A DNA stretch of 64,000 bases. It comes from Anaerolineae bacterium. Its GTDB lineage: Bacteria; Chloroflexota; Anaerolineae; Aggregatilineales; Phototrophicaceae. The first letter of the stretch is position 1. The number at the start of each line of letters is the position of its first letter. Below are positions 7,970 through 17,077 of this stretch, one piece after another. The stretch spans positions 5,284-69,283 of the forward strand of contig JALHNT010000038.1 of the NCBI GenBank assembly GCA_022843385.1, written 5' to 3'. Both the position numbers and the translations under genes were made by a program. Below the pieces are notes generated by a model. The model was not told the origin of the DNA. It made no database searches and saw only the letters and a program-made list of their open reading frames with translations.

Positions 7970-9161
7970 GTTTATCCTCCCCCTGCTCATCGTCCTGGCG
8001 CTGCTCCTCACCGCCTGCGACTCGGTGGCGACGCCGACCCCGCCGCCTTTTTTGCCGGAAGAAACCTTTATCGCCCCGACAGTTGTTCCCGCCACGCCGA
8101 CCGTCATCGGGCTGCTGCCGACCAATACGCCGGCTGAAATCGTGCGGACGCCGTTGCAGCAGGGCTTTGGCGCACAGAAGGGCTTCTGGCAGGTGTATTT
8201 CACCGCGCCGACCGGCAGCCGCAGCGCCTCGACCTATGTCGGCGGCATCGATACCCAGTTGGCCGATGCCATCCGCGCCACCCAGCGCACGCTGGACATC
8301 GCCGCCTTTGAATTCAACAACGTCGTCCTGACCGAAGCGGTGCTGGATGCGCAGGCGCGCGGCGTGACCGTGCGGATGGTGACGGATGATGAGCATGGCC
8401 TGAACGATGAGGATGCCACCATCGGGCAGTTGGTCGCCGCCGGCATCCCGGTGATCGCCGACAGCCGCCCCTCGGCACTGATGCACAACAAGTTCATGAT
8501 CCTGGATGGCACGACGGTCTGGATGGGATCGTGGAATTACACCGTCAACGACACCTACCGCAACAACAACAATGCGCTGGCGCTGCGTTCACGCCGGGTG
8601 GTCGAGCTGTATCAGGCCGAGTTCGACAAGATGTTCGCCGGGCAGTTTGGCACCAGCAAAGCGCCGACGCCCCTCGGCACCAATACCTTCACCCAGAATG
8701 GGGCGCGAATGCAGGTGTTCTTCGCCCCGGAAGACCGCGTGGTTTCTGCCATCAGCATCGCCCTGAGCGCCGCCCAGCGCTCGATCCGTTTCATGGCCTT
8801 CTCCTTAACCCAGGATGAGATCGGCGGCGTCTTGCAGCAGAAGGCGCAGGAAGGGGTAGCCGTGCAGGGCATCTTTGAATCGACCGGCAGCGAAACGGCC
8901 AACGCCGAACTGAAGCCGTTATTTTGCCTGGGGCTGGATGTGCGGCAGGACGGCAACTCGTTCGCGCTGCATCACAAGGTCTTCATCATCGACGACCGTG
9001 TGGTCATCACCGGTTCCTTCAACTTCTCGCAAGGGGCGCGTGACGAGAACGACGAGAACCTACTCATCATCAGCGATAGCGATCTGGCAGCCCAATACAA
9101 CGAGGAGTTCAATCGCCGCTATGCCCAGGCCCGCGTTCCGACCCGGCTGACCTGTTCCTGA
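7956..9161 (+). CDS. Phospholipase D-family lipoprotein
   Basis: 401 residues. A signal peptide ends in a lipobox (ALLLTAC), so the protein is probably lipid-anchored on the outer face of the membrane. A Thr/Pro-rich linker follows, then two PLD domains with HKD-type motifs: HNKFMILDG with MGSWN (about residues 176-196) and HHKVFIIDD with TGSFNFSQGARDENDEN (about residues 336-370). Both His and both Lys are present, so phosphodiesterase or phosphatidyltransfer activity, or nuclease activity as in Nuc-like members, is plausible. An extracellular nuclease or phospholipase role fits the lipobox. It heads a tight cluster with the GNAT and FkbM genes (12 nt to GNAT). Confidence 0.9.
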   Translation: MQPNKFILPLLIVLALLLTACDSVATPTPPPFLPEETFIAPTVVPATPTVIGLLPTNTPAEIVRTPLQQGFGAQKGFWQVYFTAPTGSRSASTYVGGIDTQLADAIRATQRTLDIAAFEFNNVVLTEAVLDAQARGVTVRMVTDDEHGLNDEDATIGQLVAAGIPVIADSRPSALMHNKFMILDGTTVWMGSWNYTVNDTYRNNNNALALRSRRVVELYQAEFDKMFAGQFGTSKAPTPLGTNTFTQNGARMQVFFAPEDRVVSAISIALSAAQRSIRFMAFSLTQDEIGGVLQQKAQEGVAVQGIFESTGSETANAELKPLFCLGLDVRQDGNSFALHHKVFIIDDRVVITGSFNFSQGARDENDENLLIISDSDLAAQYNEEFNRRYAQARVPTRLTCS

Positions 9162-9173
9162 GCCGAAAGGGTG

Positions 9174-9929
9174 ATGGTGAACGCTGGCGCTGAACCGAAC
9201 CAGATTGCCATGATCGAGGAGCTGTCGCTCAATGCGCTGCCGGCGCTGCACACGGCGCTGTTCGATGGCTGGGTGGTGCGCTTCGCCCAGGGGTATACCC
9301 GCCGCGCCAACTCGGTCAATCCGTTGTATCCAGGCGCATTCGACCTGACTGACAAAATCATGCAGGCCGAGATGCTCTACCGTCAGCGCCATCTGCCGAC
9401 GGTGTTCAAACTCACGCCACAGTCGATCCCTTCCGAACTGGATGACCGGCTGCACCGGCGCAGTTACCGCGAGGAGTCCGGGGCGAGTGTGCAGGTGTTG
9501 GATGGGCTGCCGACCAGCCAGAGCGCCCGCGTCAGCCTGTCCTCGACGCTGACCGAGACCTGGCTCAAAGCCTACTTCCGGCTGAACAGCACGCCGATTC
9601 GCTTCTACGCGGTGATGAAAACCATGCTCGCCAACATCGTCCCTACCCGCGCTTTCGCCGCCCTGATTCATGAGCAGGAGATCGTGGCGGTTGGGTTGGG
9701 GGTGCTGGAGCGCGGCTACGTCGGTCTGTTCGATATTGTCACGGCACCGGCGCTGCGGCGGCAGGGCTTGGGCGAAGAGCTGGTGCTGGCGCTGCTCGAT
9801 TGGGGGCGGCGCGGCGGGGCCAGCCAGTCGTATCTCCAGGTGGTGCCGACCAACACACCGGCGCTGCGGCTGTATGCCAAGCTCGGTTTCAGCGAAGCCT
9901 ATCAATACTGGTATCGGGTGCGCGCATGA
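9174..9929 (+). CDS. GNAT family N-acetyltransferase
   Basis: 251 residues. The C-terminal half has the GNAT fold: VGLGVLERGYVGLFDIVT, then the acetyl-CoA pyrophosphate-binding RRQGLGEELVLALL, and the late strand-helix YLQVVPTNTPALRLYAKLGF. The N-terminal half (FDGWVVRFAQGYTRRANSV) is the pattern of a two-domain GNAT subfamily found in many bacteria. Cytoplasmic; acceptor unknown. Consecutive GTG-ATG-GTG codons at 9171-9179 leave the exact start open; an AAAGGG directly precedes them. It overlaps the FkbM gene in an ATGA. Confidence 0.85.
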   Translation: MVNAGAEPNQIAMIEELSLNALPALHTALFDGWVVRFAQGYTRRANSVNPLYPGAFDLTDKIMQAEMLYRQRHLPTVFKLTPQSIPSELDDRLHRRSYREESGASVQVLDGLPTSQSARVSLSSTLTETWLKAYFRLNSTPIRFYAVMKTMLANIVPTRAFAALIHEQEIVAVGLGVLERGYVGLFDIVTAPALRRQGLGEELVLALLDWGRRGGASQSYLQVVPTNTPALRLYAKLGFSEAYQYWYRVRA

Positions 9930-10792
9930 CCCATAACCCGCCTGCCAGCGTGCGGCTGGTCGCCGGTCTGACCCGCTGGATACAGGGATTCAGTCCACGT
10001 GAACGGGTGCGCGGCCTGACCCGCGTCCTGAATCAGGCCAAGCGCTTGCTGCCCGATTATGCCGGCGAGGTGCAGTTGCGCGATGGCACCCGCTTCGCCG
10101 TCGATACCGGGGCGCAGGCAGTGGATTTCTGGGTGCTGTATACCGGCGACTTTGAGCCTGCCATCACCTGGATGCTGAAGCAGCACACCCGCCCCGGCGC
10201 GTACTGCCTGGACATCGGCGCGAATATCGGTCACTATGCCCTGCGTATGGCAACCTGGAGCGGGGCGCAGGGGAAGGTAGCGGCCTTCGAACCCGACCCG
10301 GCGGTAGCCGAGCGCATCCGCCGTAATGTGGCCGCCAACCGGTATGCCCATGTCGAGGTGGTGGCAACTGCTGTCAGCGATCAGGAAGAGGAGCGCACCT
10401 TCTACATCGGTCACAAGTCGATCTATTCGGCGCTGGATGCCGGGCAGGTGCAGCAGGTGACGGGACAGGTGAGGCTGACTACCGTCACGATCGATGGCTA
10501 TCTGGAACGCGCCGGTTGGCCGCGCCTGGATGTGGTTAAGATCGATACGCAGGGCAATGACTGCCGCTGTATCCTCGGTGGGCGCGAGGCCATCCGTCGC
10601 TTCCATCCCTTCATCATCTTTGAATACGAAGCCGCTACCCCACCGGAACAAGCCATCCCGGCCTTCGAGTTGCTGCGGTCGCAGGGTTACCGTCTGCAAA
10701 CGCTGACCCCGCGTGGCCGCCTGCTGCCGTTCAACCCGGATCAGCTCGGTTCGGCCTATGTCGATGTCGCCTGCTTCCCGCCTGGAAGGTGA
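9926..10792 (+). CDS. FkbM family SAM-dependent methyltransferase
   Basis: 288 residues with the FkbM arrangement: SAM-binding CLDIGANIGHYAL, AAFEPDPAV, and later VVKIDTQGNDCRCILGG, where the family normally has KIDvEG. These enzymes O-methylate sugars or small molecules. The start is ATG 9926, which overlaps the GNAT stop (ATGA, 9926-9929); longer upstream reading frames are only the shadow of the GNAT gene. The overlap chain 7514-7956-9174-9926 suggests one transcript, so the methyl- and acetyltransferase may modify the same product, but nothing identifies it. Confidence 0.88.
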   Translation: MTHNPPASVRLVAGLTRWIQGFSPRERVRGLTRVLNQAKRLLPDYAGEVQLRDGTRFAVDTGAQAVDFWVLYTGDFEPAITWMLKQHTRPGAYCLDIGANIGHYALRMATWSGAQGKVAAFEPDPAVAERIRRNVAANRYAHVEVVATAVSDQEEERTFYIGHKSIYSALDAGQVQQVTGQVRLTTVTIDGYLERAGWPRLDVVKIDTQGNDCRCILGGREAIRRFHPFIIFEYEAATPPEQAIPAFELLRSQGYRLQTLTPRGRLLPFNPDQLGSAYVDVACFPPGR

Positions 10793-11037
10793 TACTGGCT
10801 CGCCTCACACGAACGCTCCTCATCAGGCATATTCGCACTATCTGGAATATTGCCCATTTACATTGAGGGATGAGTGTGAGATAGTCAATGGCATAGGGTA
10901 AAACCAACTCTGGTCGAATCTGCTTTTGCGCTCCTGAATTTTTGTAACACCTCAGCCGCTTCTGCATTCTCTGTCCCGTCAACTGGCCTGCTCCTATAAC
11001 TCATTTAAGCATGTGTGCAAGATCACAGGAGTCTCTC

Positions 11038-11355
11038 ATGTCCAAGAAACTGTACGTTGGCAACCTTTCCTATACCACCACCGAATCGCAGTTGCGTGAA
11101 CACTTCAGCAAGGCCGGCGACATCGCCAGCATCGCGCTGATCACCGACCGCGAAACCGGCCGTCCGAAGGGTTTCGGCTTCATTGAAATGACCACCGACG
11201 AAGGCGCCAAGGAAGCGATCAAGCGCTTCAATGGCTTCTCGCTGGATAACCGCGCCCTGACCGTTAACGAAGCTCGCCCGCGCGAAGAGCGTTCATCGTC
11301 ATCGTCGATGAGCGGCTTTGGTAACTACCGCAACAATTCGGATCGTAATCGCTAG
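11038..11355 (+). CDS. RNA-recognition-motif (RRM) protein
   Basis: 105 residues: one RRM with RNP2 (KLYVGNLSY) and RNP1 (KGFGFIEM), followed by a Ser-rich, Asn/Arg tail. It matches the small cyanobacterial and environmental-bacterial RRM proteins, which bind single-stranded RNA and are often cold-induced. AGGAG at 11027-11031 sits six bases before ATG 11038, so the in-frame ATG at 11011 is not the start. Single-gene unit with its own terminator at 11413-11449. The 245-bp region upstream contains no other gene and probably holds the promoter and 5' UTR. Confidence 0.92.
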   Translation: MSKKLYVGNLSYTTTESQLREHFSKAGDIASIALITDRETGRPKGFGFIEMTTDEGAKEAIKRFNGFSLDNRALTVNEARPREERSSSSSMSGFGNYRNNSDRNR

Positions 11356-11412
11356 CTATACCTGACCTTATGATGCCCCTCGGGTGACCGGGTCGGCATG
11401 ATGAGAACCCTA

Positions 11413-11449
11413 GCGCGTCAGACATTCGTGTCTGGCGCGCTTTTATTTT
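11413..11449 (+). terminator. Intrinsic terminator of the RRM gene
   Basis: GCGCGTCAGACA, TTCG loop, TGTCTGGCGCGC: a 12-bp stem with one G-T pair and a stable tetraloop, followed by TTTTATTTT. It lies 58 nt after the RRM stop. Confidence 0.95.
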
Positions 11450-11549
11450 CCATCCTAACGGCCACGTTTTCATCCGGGGATAAAAGCAGCGGACAGACCA
11501 CTGGCCTGTCCGCTCAAAGAGATGTTATTGTTGTGGACGGAGCTACCGA

Positions 11550-12575
11550 TTACACGCGGTGGCAGGAAACCCAGTGACCGGGGGTGACTTCACGCAGCAC
11601 GGGGTCCGGTTCTTCATAGCACAGGCCGAATGCCACCGGGCAGCGGGTGTTGAAGTTGCAGCCTTTGGGCGGGTTGGCCGGGCTGGGTACATCACCGGTG
11701 AGGATGACGCGCTGGCGCTTTTCTTCCACCGTCGGGTCTGGCACCGGCACAGCCGAGAGCAGCGACTGCGTATAGGGATGCAGCGGATTTTCGTACAGTT
11801 CATCGGCTGATGCCAGCTCGACGATCTTGCCCAGATACATCACTGCCACACGATCACAGATATGGCGCACCATGCTCAGGTCATGGGCGATGAACAGGTA
11901 GGTCAGGTTCAGCTCATCCTGCAAATCTTCCAGCAGATTGACGACCTGCGCCTGGATCGACACATCGAGCGCCGAGATCGGTTCGTCGGCCACGATGAAG
12001 CTGGGCTTGAGCGCCAGGGCACGGGCCACGCCGATGCGCTGCCGCTGACCGCCGGAGAATTCGTGGGGGTAGCGGTTGACATAATATGGGTTCAGGCCGA
12101 CGCGCTCCAGCAGCGCCTCGACATATTCCTGCTCTTCCTTCTTGTTGGGGATGATGTTGTGGATGCGCAGCGGCTCGGCCACGATGCGCCCCACCGACAT
12201 ACGCGGGTTGAGCGAGGCAAACGGATCCTGGAAGATCATCTGCATACGACGGCGCATCTTGCGCAGCTCTTCGCCCGGCAGTGTGGTCAGTTCATGGCCT
12301 TCAAACACCACTGAACCAGCCGTTGGTTTGTAAAGCTGCAACACGGTACGACCGGTGGTGCTTTTGCCGCAGCCGGATTCACCGACCAGGCCGAGCGTCT
12401 CGCCCTTGATAACATCAAAGCTGACATCATCAACGGCTTTCACCGCGCCCACCTGACGCTGAAAGACGATACCGGAGGTGATGGGGAAGTGTTTCTTCAG
12501 CCCTTTGACGCTGAGCAGGACTTCTGGCCCGCCGTTCTTCGTTGAGGTCTTGGTTTCTGCCATTGCACTAGCCAT
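11550..12575 (-). CDS. oppF: Oligopeptide/dipeptide ABC transporter ATPase (OppF/DppF type)
   Basis: 341 residues. Walker A GESGCGKS, signature FSGGQRQRIGVA, Walker B FIVADEPISALDVS and the C-terminal oligopeptide-transporter extension (NPLHPYTQSLLSAVP, then CNFNTRCP with clustered Cys as in the Fe-S/oligo_HPY region). AAGGAG lies eight bases before ATG 12575. The start overlaps the end of the OppD-type gene by 8 bp, so the two are coupled. It powers peptide (or nickel/oligosaccharide) uptake at the inner membrane. No permease or binding protein is in the window, so it must work with products of another locus. Confidence 0.88.
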   Translation of the reverse strand: MASAMAETKTSTKNGGPEVLLSVKGLKKHFPITSGIVFQRQVGAVKAVDDVSFDVIKGETLGLVGESGCGKSTTGRTVLQLYKPTAGSVVFEGHELTTLPGEELRKMRRRMQMIFQDPFASLNPRMSVGRIVAEPLRIHNIIPNKKEEQEYVEALLERVGLNPYYVNRYPHEFSGGQRQRIGVARALALKPSFIVADEPISALDVSIQAQVVNLLEDLQDELNLTYLFIAHDLSMVRHICDRVAVMYLGKIVELASADELYENPLHPYTQSLLSAVPVPDPTVEEKRQRVILTGDVPSPANPPKGCNFNTRCPVAFGLCYEEPDPVLREVTPGHWVSCHRV

Positions 12576-13590
12576 GTGCTGCTACTCCTTGCTGTTCAGC
12601 CGTCCGTACATCAACCCAGCACGCCTTCAGATGATCGGTGTGTCCGCCTTGTGCGACTTCCAGAGGCGGATTTTCTTCGGTGCATTTATCAATGCGGTAA
12701 GTGCAGCGCGGTGCGAACGGACAGCCAGTCGGTGGCCGGCGCATATCCGGCGGCGAACCTTCGATCTGGATCAGCTTCTCGCCCTTGCTACGCTTATCGA
12801 GGCGCGGCAGCGAACGCAGCAGCCCCAGCGTGTAGGGATGGCGGGTATCCTTGAAGACTTCTTTGGTCGGCCCGCGCTCTACAATGCGCCCGCCGTACAT
12901 GACCTGTACCGTATCAGCCAGACCAGCCACAATGCCCAGGTCGTGCGTGATCCAGATCATCGCCATGCCGATCTCATCGCGCAGGCGGCGCACCAGGTCG
13001 AGGATCTGCGCCTGAATGGTCACATCCAGCGCCGTCGTTGGTTCGTCGGCGATCAGCAGCTTGGGATTGCAGGAGAGAGCCATGGCGATCATGGCGCGCT
13101 GACGCATACCACCGGAGAATTGATGCGGATAGGATTTCAGACGTTTGCTGGCGTCGGGGATGCCGACCATTGTTAGCAGGTCGGCGGCACGCTGATCGGC
13201 TTCCTTGTTGCTCATGCCCAGATGCAGCTTGAGCGCTTCGGTGATCTGTGTGCCAATCGTCAGCACCGGATTGAGGGAGGTCATCGGGTCCTGGAAGACC
13301 ATCGCGATCTCGGCCCCGCGCACGGCCCGCATTTCCTCTGGCGTCAGCTTCAACAGGTCGCGCCCTCTGAACAAGACCTGCCCGTTTTCGATCTTGCCGG
13401 GCGGGCTGGGGATCAAGCCCATGATCGAGAGGACGTGTACGCTTTTGCCAGAACCGGATTCGCCTACTACGCCGAGGGTTTCCCCCTCGAACAATTTGTA
13501 GGAGACGCCGTTGACCGCGTAGACCGTACCCTCCTGCGTATAGAATCGGGTGACGAGGTCTTTTACCTCCATCATGACGGGCTGTGCCAA
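12568..13590 (-). CDS. oppD: Oligopeptide/dipeptide ABC transporter ATPase (OppD/DppD type)
   Basis: 340 residues. Walker A GESGSGKSVHVLSIMGLIP, signature FSGGMRQRAMIAMAL, Walker B LLIADEPTTALDVT, and the C-terminal RHPYTLGLLRSLPRL with a CPFAPRC Cys cluster, all typical of OppD/DppD. It is the first gene of a two-gene unit with the OppF-type ATPase. The promoter must lie in the 360-bp divergent gap toward the histidine kinase. The substrate class is not determined. Confidence 0.88.
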   Translation of the reverse strand: MAQPVMMEVKDLVTRFYTQEGTVYAVNGVSYKLFEGETLGVVGESGSGKSVHVLSIMGLIPSPPGKIENGQVLFRGRDLLKLTPEEMRAVRGAEIAMVFQDPMTSLNPVLTIGTQITEALKLHLGMSNKEADQRAADLLTMVGIPDASKRLKSYPHQFSGGMRQRAMIAMALSCNPKLLIADEPTTALDVTIQAQILDLVRRLRDEIGMAMIWITHDLGIVAGLADTVQVMYGGRIVERGPTKEVFKDTRHPYTLGLLRSLPRLDKRSKGEKLIQIEGSPPDMRRPPTGCPFAPRCTYRIDKCTEENPPLEVAQGGHTDHLKACWVDVRTAEQQGVAAHG

Positions 13591-13951
13591 AGTCGAACCT
13601 CCTGAATACGGACGAAATCTTTTTGTTTCTTCAAGCCGTTAGCCTCAATGTGAAAGAGCCGGAAGGTTGACCATCGGCGCTTGGTGATCGACTGACGACT
13701 GACCTGATTGAATGGGTCATAATTGTGGCGCATTCTTCCAAAATTGCAACAAGCCAACTCGACGGGATAAAAACCTGATCTTTTGTAGACCTTCACCAAA
13801 CGATCCCTATCCGCTTGGTGATTGCCAACGGGCGAACTGAAGTCTGATTGTGAATAAAAATCTTAATTCTTTCTGCATACTAAAATGGAAAAGTCCCTTT
13901 ATGCTGGAAATAGGACTCTGTTCCTGCTTTACTGATGAGGGGTGCAATCCT
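13591..13951. other. Divergent intergenic region between oppD and a histidine kinase
   Basis: It should hold promoters in both directions. A GACTGACGAC-type repeat lies at about 13684-13702. On the minus strand a TTGCAA followed by AT-rich ATTATGA could serve oppD, but the match is weak. The kinase frame is also open from GTG 13850, so part of this stretch may be translated if that start is used. Confidence 0.5.
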
Positions 13952-15382
13952 ATGACGGCGATACCCGCCAAATCTATCCCACCGGTCAGTCCGGTGCGGC
14001 CTAAAGCCATTTGGAGCAACCTGACGCAGCCACACGACCAGATCACCGATCTGGCCGAACGTCGGCGGGCGCGGCTGCTGACCAGTTTCCTGTTGGCGCT
14101 CATCCTCCTGAGTTTGCTTGGCACCACGCTGAGTTCTTTTCCCAGTATCATCAACGGCGACATGAACGCGGTGCGCAACAATGTCGTCAATCTGGCTTTT
14201 CCCCTGCTCCTGCTGGTGGGCGTGTACGCTCTGAGCCGCAGCCGATATTTCCATCAGGCGGCTTACCTCAGCCTGGCTGTACTCTATCTGGGTACAATGA
14301 TGTGGGTGATGAGTTCACAGGCCGACAGCTCTTATATTCTGAATTATTTCCTGATCTATGTGCTGATCGCAGCCATGGTCTTCTCCGGTCGCGAGGTAGC
14401 CGGCACGATCGTCGTCTCGCTGCTGCTCATCATGGTGTTCCCGCTGCTGGCACCTGATCATCCGTCGGCTCATTCCACTGTGCTGCGTGGCGCTTTCTTC
14501 TTTGTCGCTATCGCTTCGGTGATCGTGTTGATCTTCATGCAGCACCGTAACGCCATCGAGAAAGACCGGCGTACTGAACTGACTGAAGCGCTCAATCTGG
14601 CGCAGCAGGCGAATGCCAGCCTGACCGAATCCAACGCCGCGCTGGAGCGGGCGCGTCTGGCAGCCGAAGAGAGCGCCCGGCTGAAATCCGAATTTCTTTC
14701 GACGATGTCGCATGAATTGCGCACACCGTTGAACGCCATCCGCGGCTTCTGCGGTATTATGCTGGAAGGTATGGGTGGCGAGATTGATGACGAAGCCCGA
14801 CACATGCTCAACCGCGTCCATTCCAATGGTGACCGGCTGTTGGGCCTGATTAACGACATCCTCGACATCTCCAAGATCGAAGCAGGACGGATGGAGCTGG
14901 TGAACGAGCCGTTTGCCCCACGTGCGCTGGTAGAGAAATGGCGTTCGCAGATCAGTGTGCTGGCGGAAAAGAAAGCGCTGAACTTTGAAGTGGACATCGA
15001 TCCAGCGCTGCCGGAACAATTGTATGGCGATGCCGAGCGCATCACGCAGATCGCCGTCAACCTGATGTCGAATGCCATCAAGTTCACCGAAAATGGCGGA
15101 GTCCGGTTGGCGGTGCAGGTGCAGGATAACCAGTGGCTGATCCGTGTGACAGACAGCGGCATCGGCATTCCGCCTCATGCGCTCAATTACATCTTTGAGG
15201 AATTTCGTCAGGTCGATGGCTCGTCCACCCGCGTCTATGGCGGCACCGGGCTGGGTCTGGCGATTGTGAAGAAGCTGTGCCGCATGATGGGCGGCGATAT
15301 CAAGGTGACCAGTGAACTGGGTAAAGGTAGTGTCTTTACGGTGAACCTGCCGGTGCAGGTGGACAAGACAGGGGGGAAGTAG
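13952..15382 (+). CDS. Membrane sensor histidine kinase
   Basis: About 476 residues. Five or six hydrophobic helices (LLTSFLLALILLSLLG through FFVAIASVIVLIF) form an integral membrane sensor without a large extracellular loop. A coiled coil rich in Ala/Leu/Glu follows, then HisKA (FLSTMSHELRTPLNAIRG, phospho-acceptor His in SHELR) and HATPase (N box LMSNAIKF, G1 DSGIGIP, G2 GGTGLGLAIVKK). ATG 13952 is preferred because GAGGGG lies nine bases upstream; GTG 13850 would add 34 residues of poor quality. Two receiver-only regulators follow, the first after 3 nt, suggesting a phosphorelay unit. Confidence 0.9.
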   Translation: MTAIPAKSIPPVSPVRPKAIWSNLTQPHDQITDLAERRRARLLTSFLLALILLSLLGTTLSSFPSIINGDMNAVRNNVVNLAFPLLLLVGVYALSRSRYFHQAAYLSLAVLYLGTMMWVMSSQADSSYILNYFLIYVLIAAMVFSGREVAGTIVVSLLLIMVFPLLAPDHPSAHSTVLRGAFFFVAIASVIVLIFMQHRNAIEKDRRTELTEALNLAQQANASLTESNAALERARLAAEESARLKSEFLSTMSHELRTPLNAIRGFCGIMLEGMGGEIDDEARHMLNRVHSNGDRLLGLINDILDISKIEAGRMELVNEPFAPRALVEKWRSQISVLAEKKALNFEVDIDPALPEQLYGDAERITQIAVNLMSNAIKFTENGGVRLAVQVQDNQWLIRVTDSGIGIPPHALNYIFEEFRQVDGSSTRVYGGTGLGLAIVKKLCRMMGGDIKVTSELGKGSVFTVNLPVQVDKTGGK

Positions 15383-15385
15383 ATC

Positions 15386-15820
15386 ATGGCTGATGCGGTT
15401 CGACGCGATATTCTGCAAGGATGGAATGTGCTGGTGGTGGATGACGAGGCCGACAGCCTGGAAGTTGCCACCCGCTTGCTGAAGTATTATGGGGCGCAGG
15501 TGCATACCGCTGGCAATGGTCAGGAAGCGCTGGAACAGGTGCGCAAACTGAAACCAGCCTTCATTGTGAGCGATCTCTCAATGCCGGTGCTGGATGGCTG
15601 GGGGCTGCTGAAGGAACTCAAGCGGCAGCGCGATACGATGGAAATCCCAGTGATTGCGCTGACAGCTCATGCGATGGTGGGTGACCGCGCCCGCGCTATC
15701 GAAGCTGGCTTCCATAACTATCTGACCAAGCCATTGACGGCGGCAACCTTCATTCGCGATCTGCTGACGGTTCTGGAAAACATTCCTGAACTGGACTTTT
15801 CGGCGCAGTCCACGTCGTAG
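15386..15820 (+). CDS. Receiver-only response regulator
   Basis: 144 residues, a single REC domain with no output domain: acidic pair in LVVDDEADS, phospho-acceptor Asp in FIVSDLSMPVLDGW, Thr in IALTAHA and Lys in YLTKPL. It starts 3 nt after the histidine kinase stop and is the likely direct partner. It may act by protein-protein contact, as in CheY-like or Spo0F-like relays. Confidence 0.9.
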   Translation: MADAVRRDILQGWNVLVVDDEADSLEVATRLLKYYGAQVHTAGNGQEALEQVRKLKPAFIVSDLSMPVLDGWGLLKELKRQRDTMEIPVIALTAHAMVGDRARAIEAGFHNYLTKPLTAATFIRDLLTVLENIPELDFSAQSTS

Positions 15821-15882
15821 GGCGCAGGGTCTTGCGTCCTCCGTTTTCGATTGATTGTGATCTATAGCAAGAGGAGGGGGAA

Positions 15883-16251
15883 ATGTCGGAATGGAAATTG
15901 TTGGTGATTGAAGATGATCCCGATGGTCAGGAAGTCGTTGGGCGCATCCTGAAGTACCATCGCATCCCGTTTGTCATGACCGGGAATGCCACTGAAGCCG
16001 CCGAAGCGCTGCAAACCCATGCGGTGAATGGGGCGATCATTGACCTGAATTTGCCGGGGATGGATGGCTGGTCACTGCTCCAGCAGATTCATGATGATCC
16101 ACAGACGGCCGCGCTGCCCTGTGTTGCCATCACCGCCTATCATTCGGCGGATGTGGCTGTTAAGGCCATCGAAGCCGGGTTCGCCGCCTACTTTCCCAAA
16201 CCGCTGGACTCATCCTCGTTTGTCAATGATCTCACCCGTGTGTTAGGCTAG
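15883..16251 (+). CDS. Receiver-only response regulator, second copy
   Basis: 122 residues, again a bare REC domain: LVIEDDPDG, phospho-acceptor Asp in AIIDLNLPGMDGW, AITAYHS and YFPKPL, all key residues intact. GAGGAGGGGG precedes the ATG, a strong ribosome-binding site. It lies 62 nt after the first receiver gene and is probably in the same unit. Two separate output-less receivers behind one kinase suggest branched or sequential phosphotransfer. Confidence 0.9.
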   Translation: MSEWKLLVIEDDPDGQEVVGRILKYHRIPFVMTGNATEAAEALQTHAVNGAIIDLNLPGMDGWSLLQQIHDDPQTAALPCVAITAYHSADVAVKAIEAGFAAYFPKPLDSSSFVNDLTRVLG

Positions 16252-16261
16252 AGCGATCTGT

Positions 16262-16287
16262 ATAGGGACGTGATAGCGCGTCCCTAT
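16262..16287. repeat. GGGAC-type palindromic intergenic repeat
   Basis: ATAGGGACG, eight-base loop, CGTCCCTAT: a 9-bp perfect inverted repeat right after the response-regulator operon, with no T-run. Similar (T)AGGGGC...GCCCCTA palindromes occur at 22680-22707 and 49612-49637. Confidence 0.6.
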
Positions 16288-16321
16288 GTCGTCTGGTTTA
16301 GGTACGAAACGGGGAACCCCC

Positions 16322-17077
16322 ATGAAACTCGATCAACAGGTGGCGCTGGTCACCGGCGGCGCATCCGGCATTGGCCGGGCAACGGCGCTGCTGCTGGCAC
16401 GGGAAGGCGCGGCAGTAGTCGTGAGCGACATTCATGCAGCCGGTGGTCAGGAGACAGCGGACGCGATCCTGGGGCAGGGCGGACGGGCGTTGTTCGTCGA
16501 GGCCGATGTGGCACGGGCTGAGGCAGTGGAGGCGCTGATCCAGAAGGCGCTGGCGACTTACGGAAGGCTGGACTGCGCTGTGAACAATGCCGGCGTGGGC
16601 GGGGATATGCTGCCGACGCATGAGCGCGAAGAGGCGATGTGGGACTTTATCATGGGCGTTAACCTGAAGGGTGTGTGGCTGTGCATGAAAGCCGAACTGC
16701 CACCCATGCTGGAACAGGGACGCGGTTCCATCGTCAATGTGGCCTCGGCTGCCGGGCTGGTCGGGCTGCGCAATGGCTCGGCTTATACCGCTAGCAAACA
16801 CGGCGTCATCGGTCTGACACGCGCCGCCGCCCTGGAATATGCCCGCCGCTCGATCCGCATCAACGCCGTCTGCCCCGGCTTCACCAACACGCCGATGGTG
16901 GGTTCGATGGTGGAACTCAACCCGCGCATGGCCGAGACCACCGTAAATGCCAATCCGATGAAGCGGCTGGGGACACCCGACGAAGTGGCGCAGGCCATCC
17001 TGTGGCTGTGCAGTGACGATTCTTCGTTTGTCACCGGTCACGCCCTCTCGGTCGATGGCGGGACGGTCGCCAGTTAG
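16322..17077 (+). CDS. Short-chain dehydrogenase/reductase (classical FabG-like)
   Basis: 251 residues: GGASGIGRATA cofactor loop, Asp at the end of strand 2 (VVVSDIHAAGG), which suggests NAD(H) preference, NNAGVGG, catalytic Ser in VNVASAAGL and YTASKHG. The C-terminal PGFTNTPM and GHALSVDGGT are typical of glucose/3-oxoacyl reductase-like SDRs. The start is ATG 16322 after GGGGA; the upstream in-frame codons are not supported. The substrate is unknown. A palindromic repeat separates it from the regulator genes. Confidence 0.87.
   Translation: MKLDQQVALVTGGASGIGRATALLLAREGAAVVVSDIHAAGGQETADAILGQGGRALFVEADVARAEAVEALIQKALATYGRLDCAVNNAGVGGDMLPTHEREEAMWDFIMGVNLKGVWLCMKAELPPMLEQGRGSIVNVASAAGLVGLRNGSAYTASKHGVIGLTRAAALEYARRSIRINAVCPGFTNTPMVGSMVELNPRMAETTVNANPMKRLGTPDEVAQAILWLCSDDSSFVTGHALSVDGGTVAS

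Noticed and set aside
9800..9925. Upstream extension of the FkbM methyltransferase by 42 codons
   Set aside because: The extension only reads the GNAT gene in another frame; ATG 9926 overlaps the GNAT stop in a typical ATGA junction.
12478..13176. Plus-strand ORF of 232 codons opposite the Opp ATPase genes
   Set aside because: Antisense to ABC signature and Walker motifs; no independent support.
14315..15505. Long minus-strand ORF opposite the histidine kinase
   Set aside because: Composition is His/Gln-rich and motif-free, while the plus strand carries complete HisKA and HATPase motifs.
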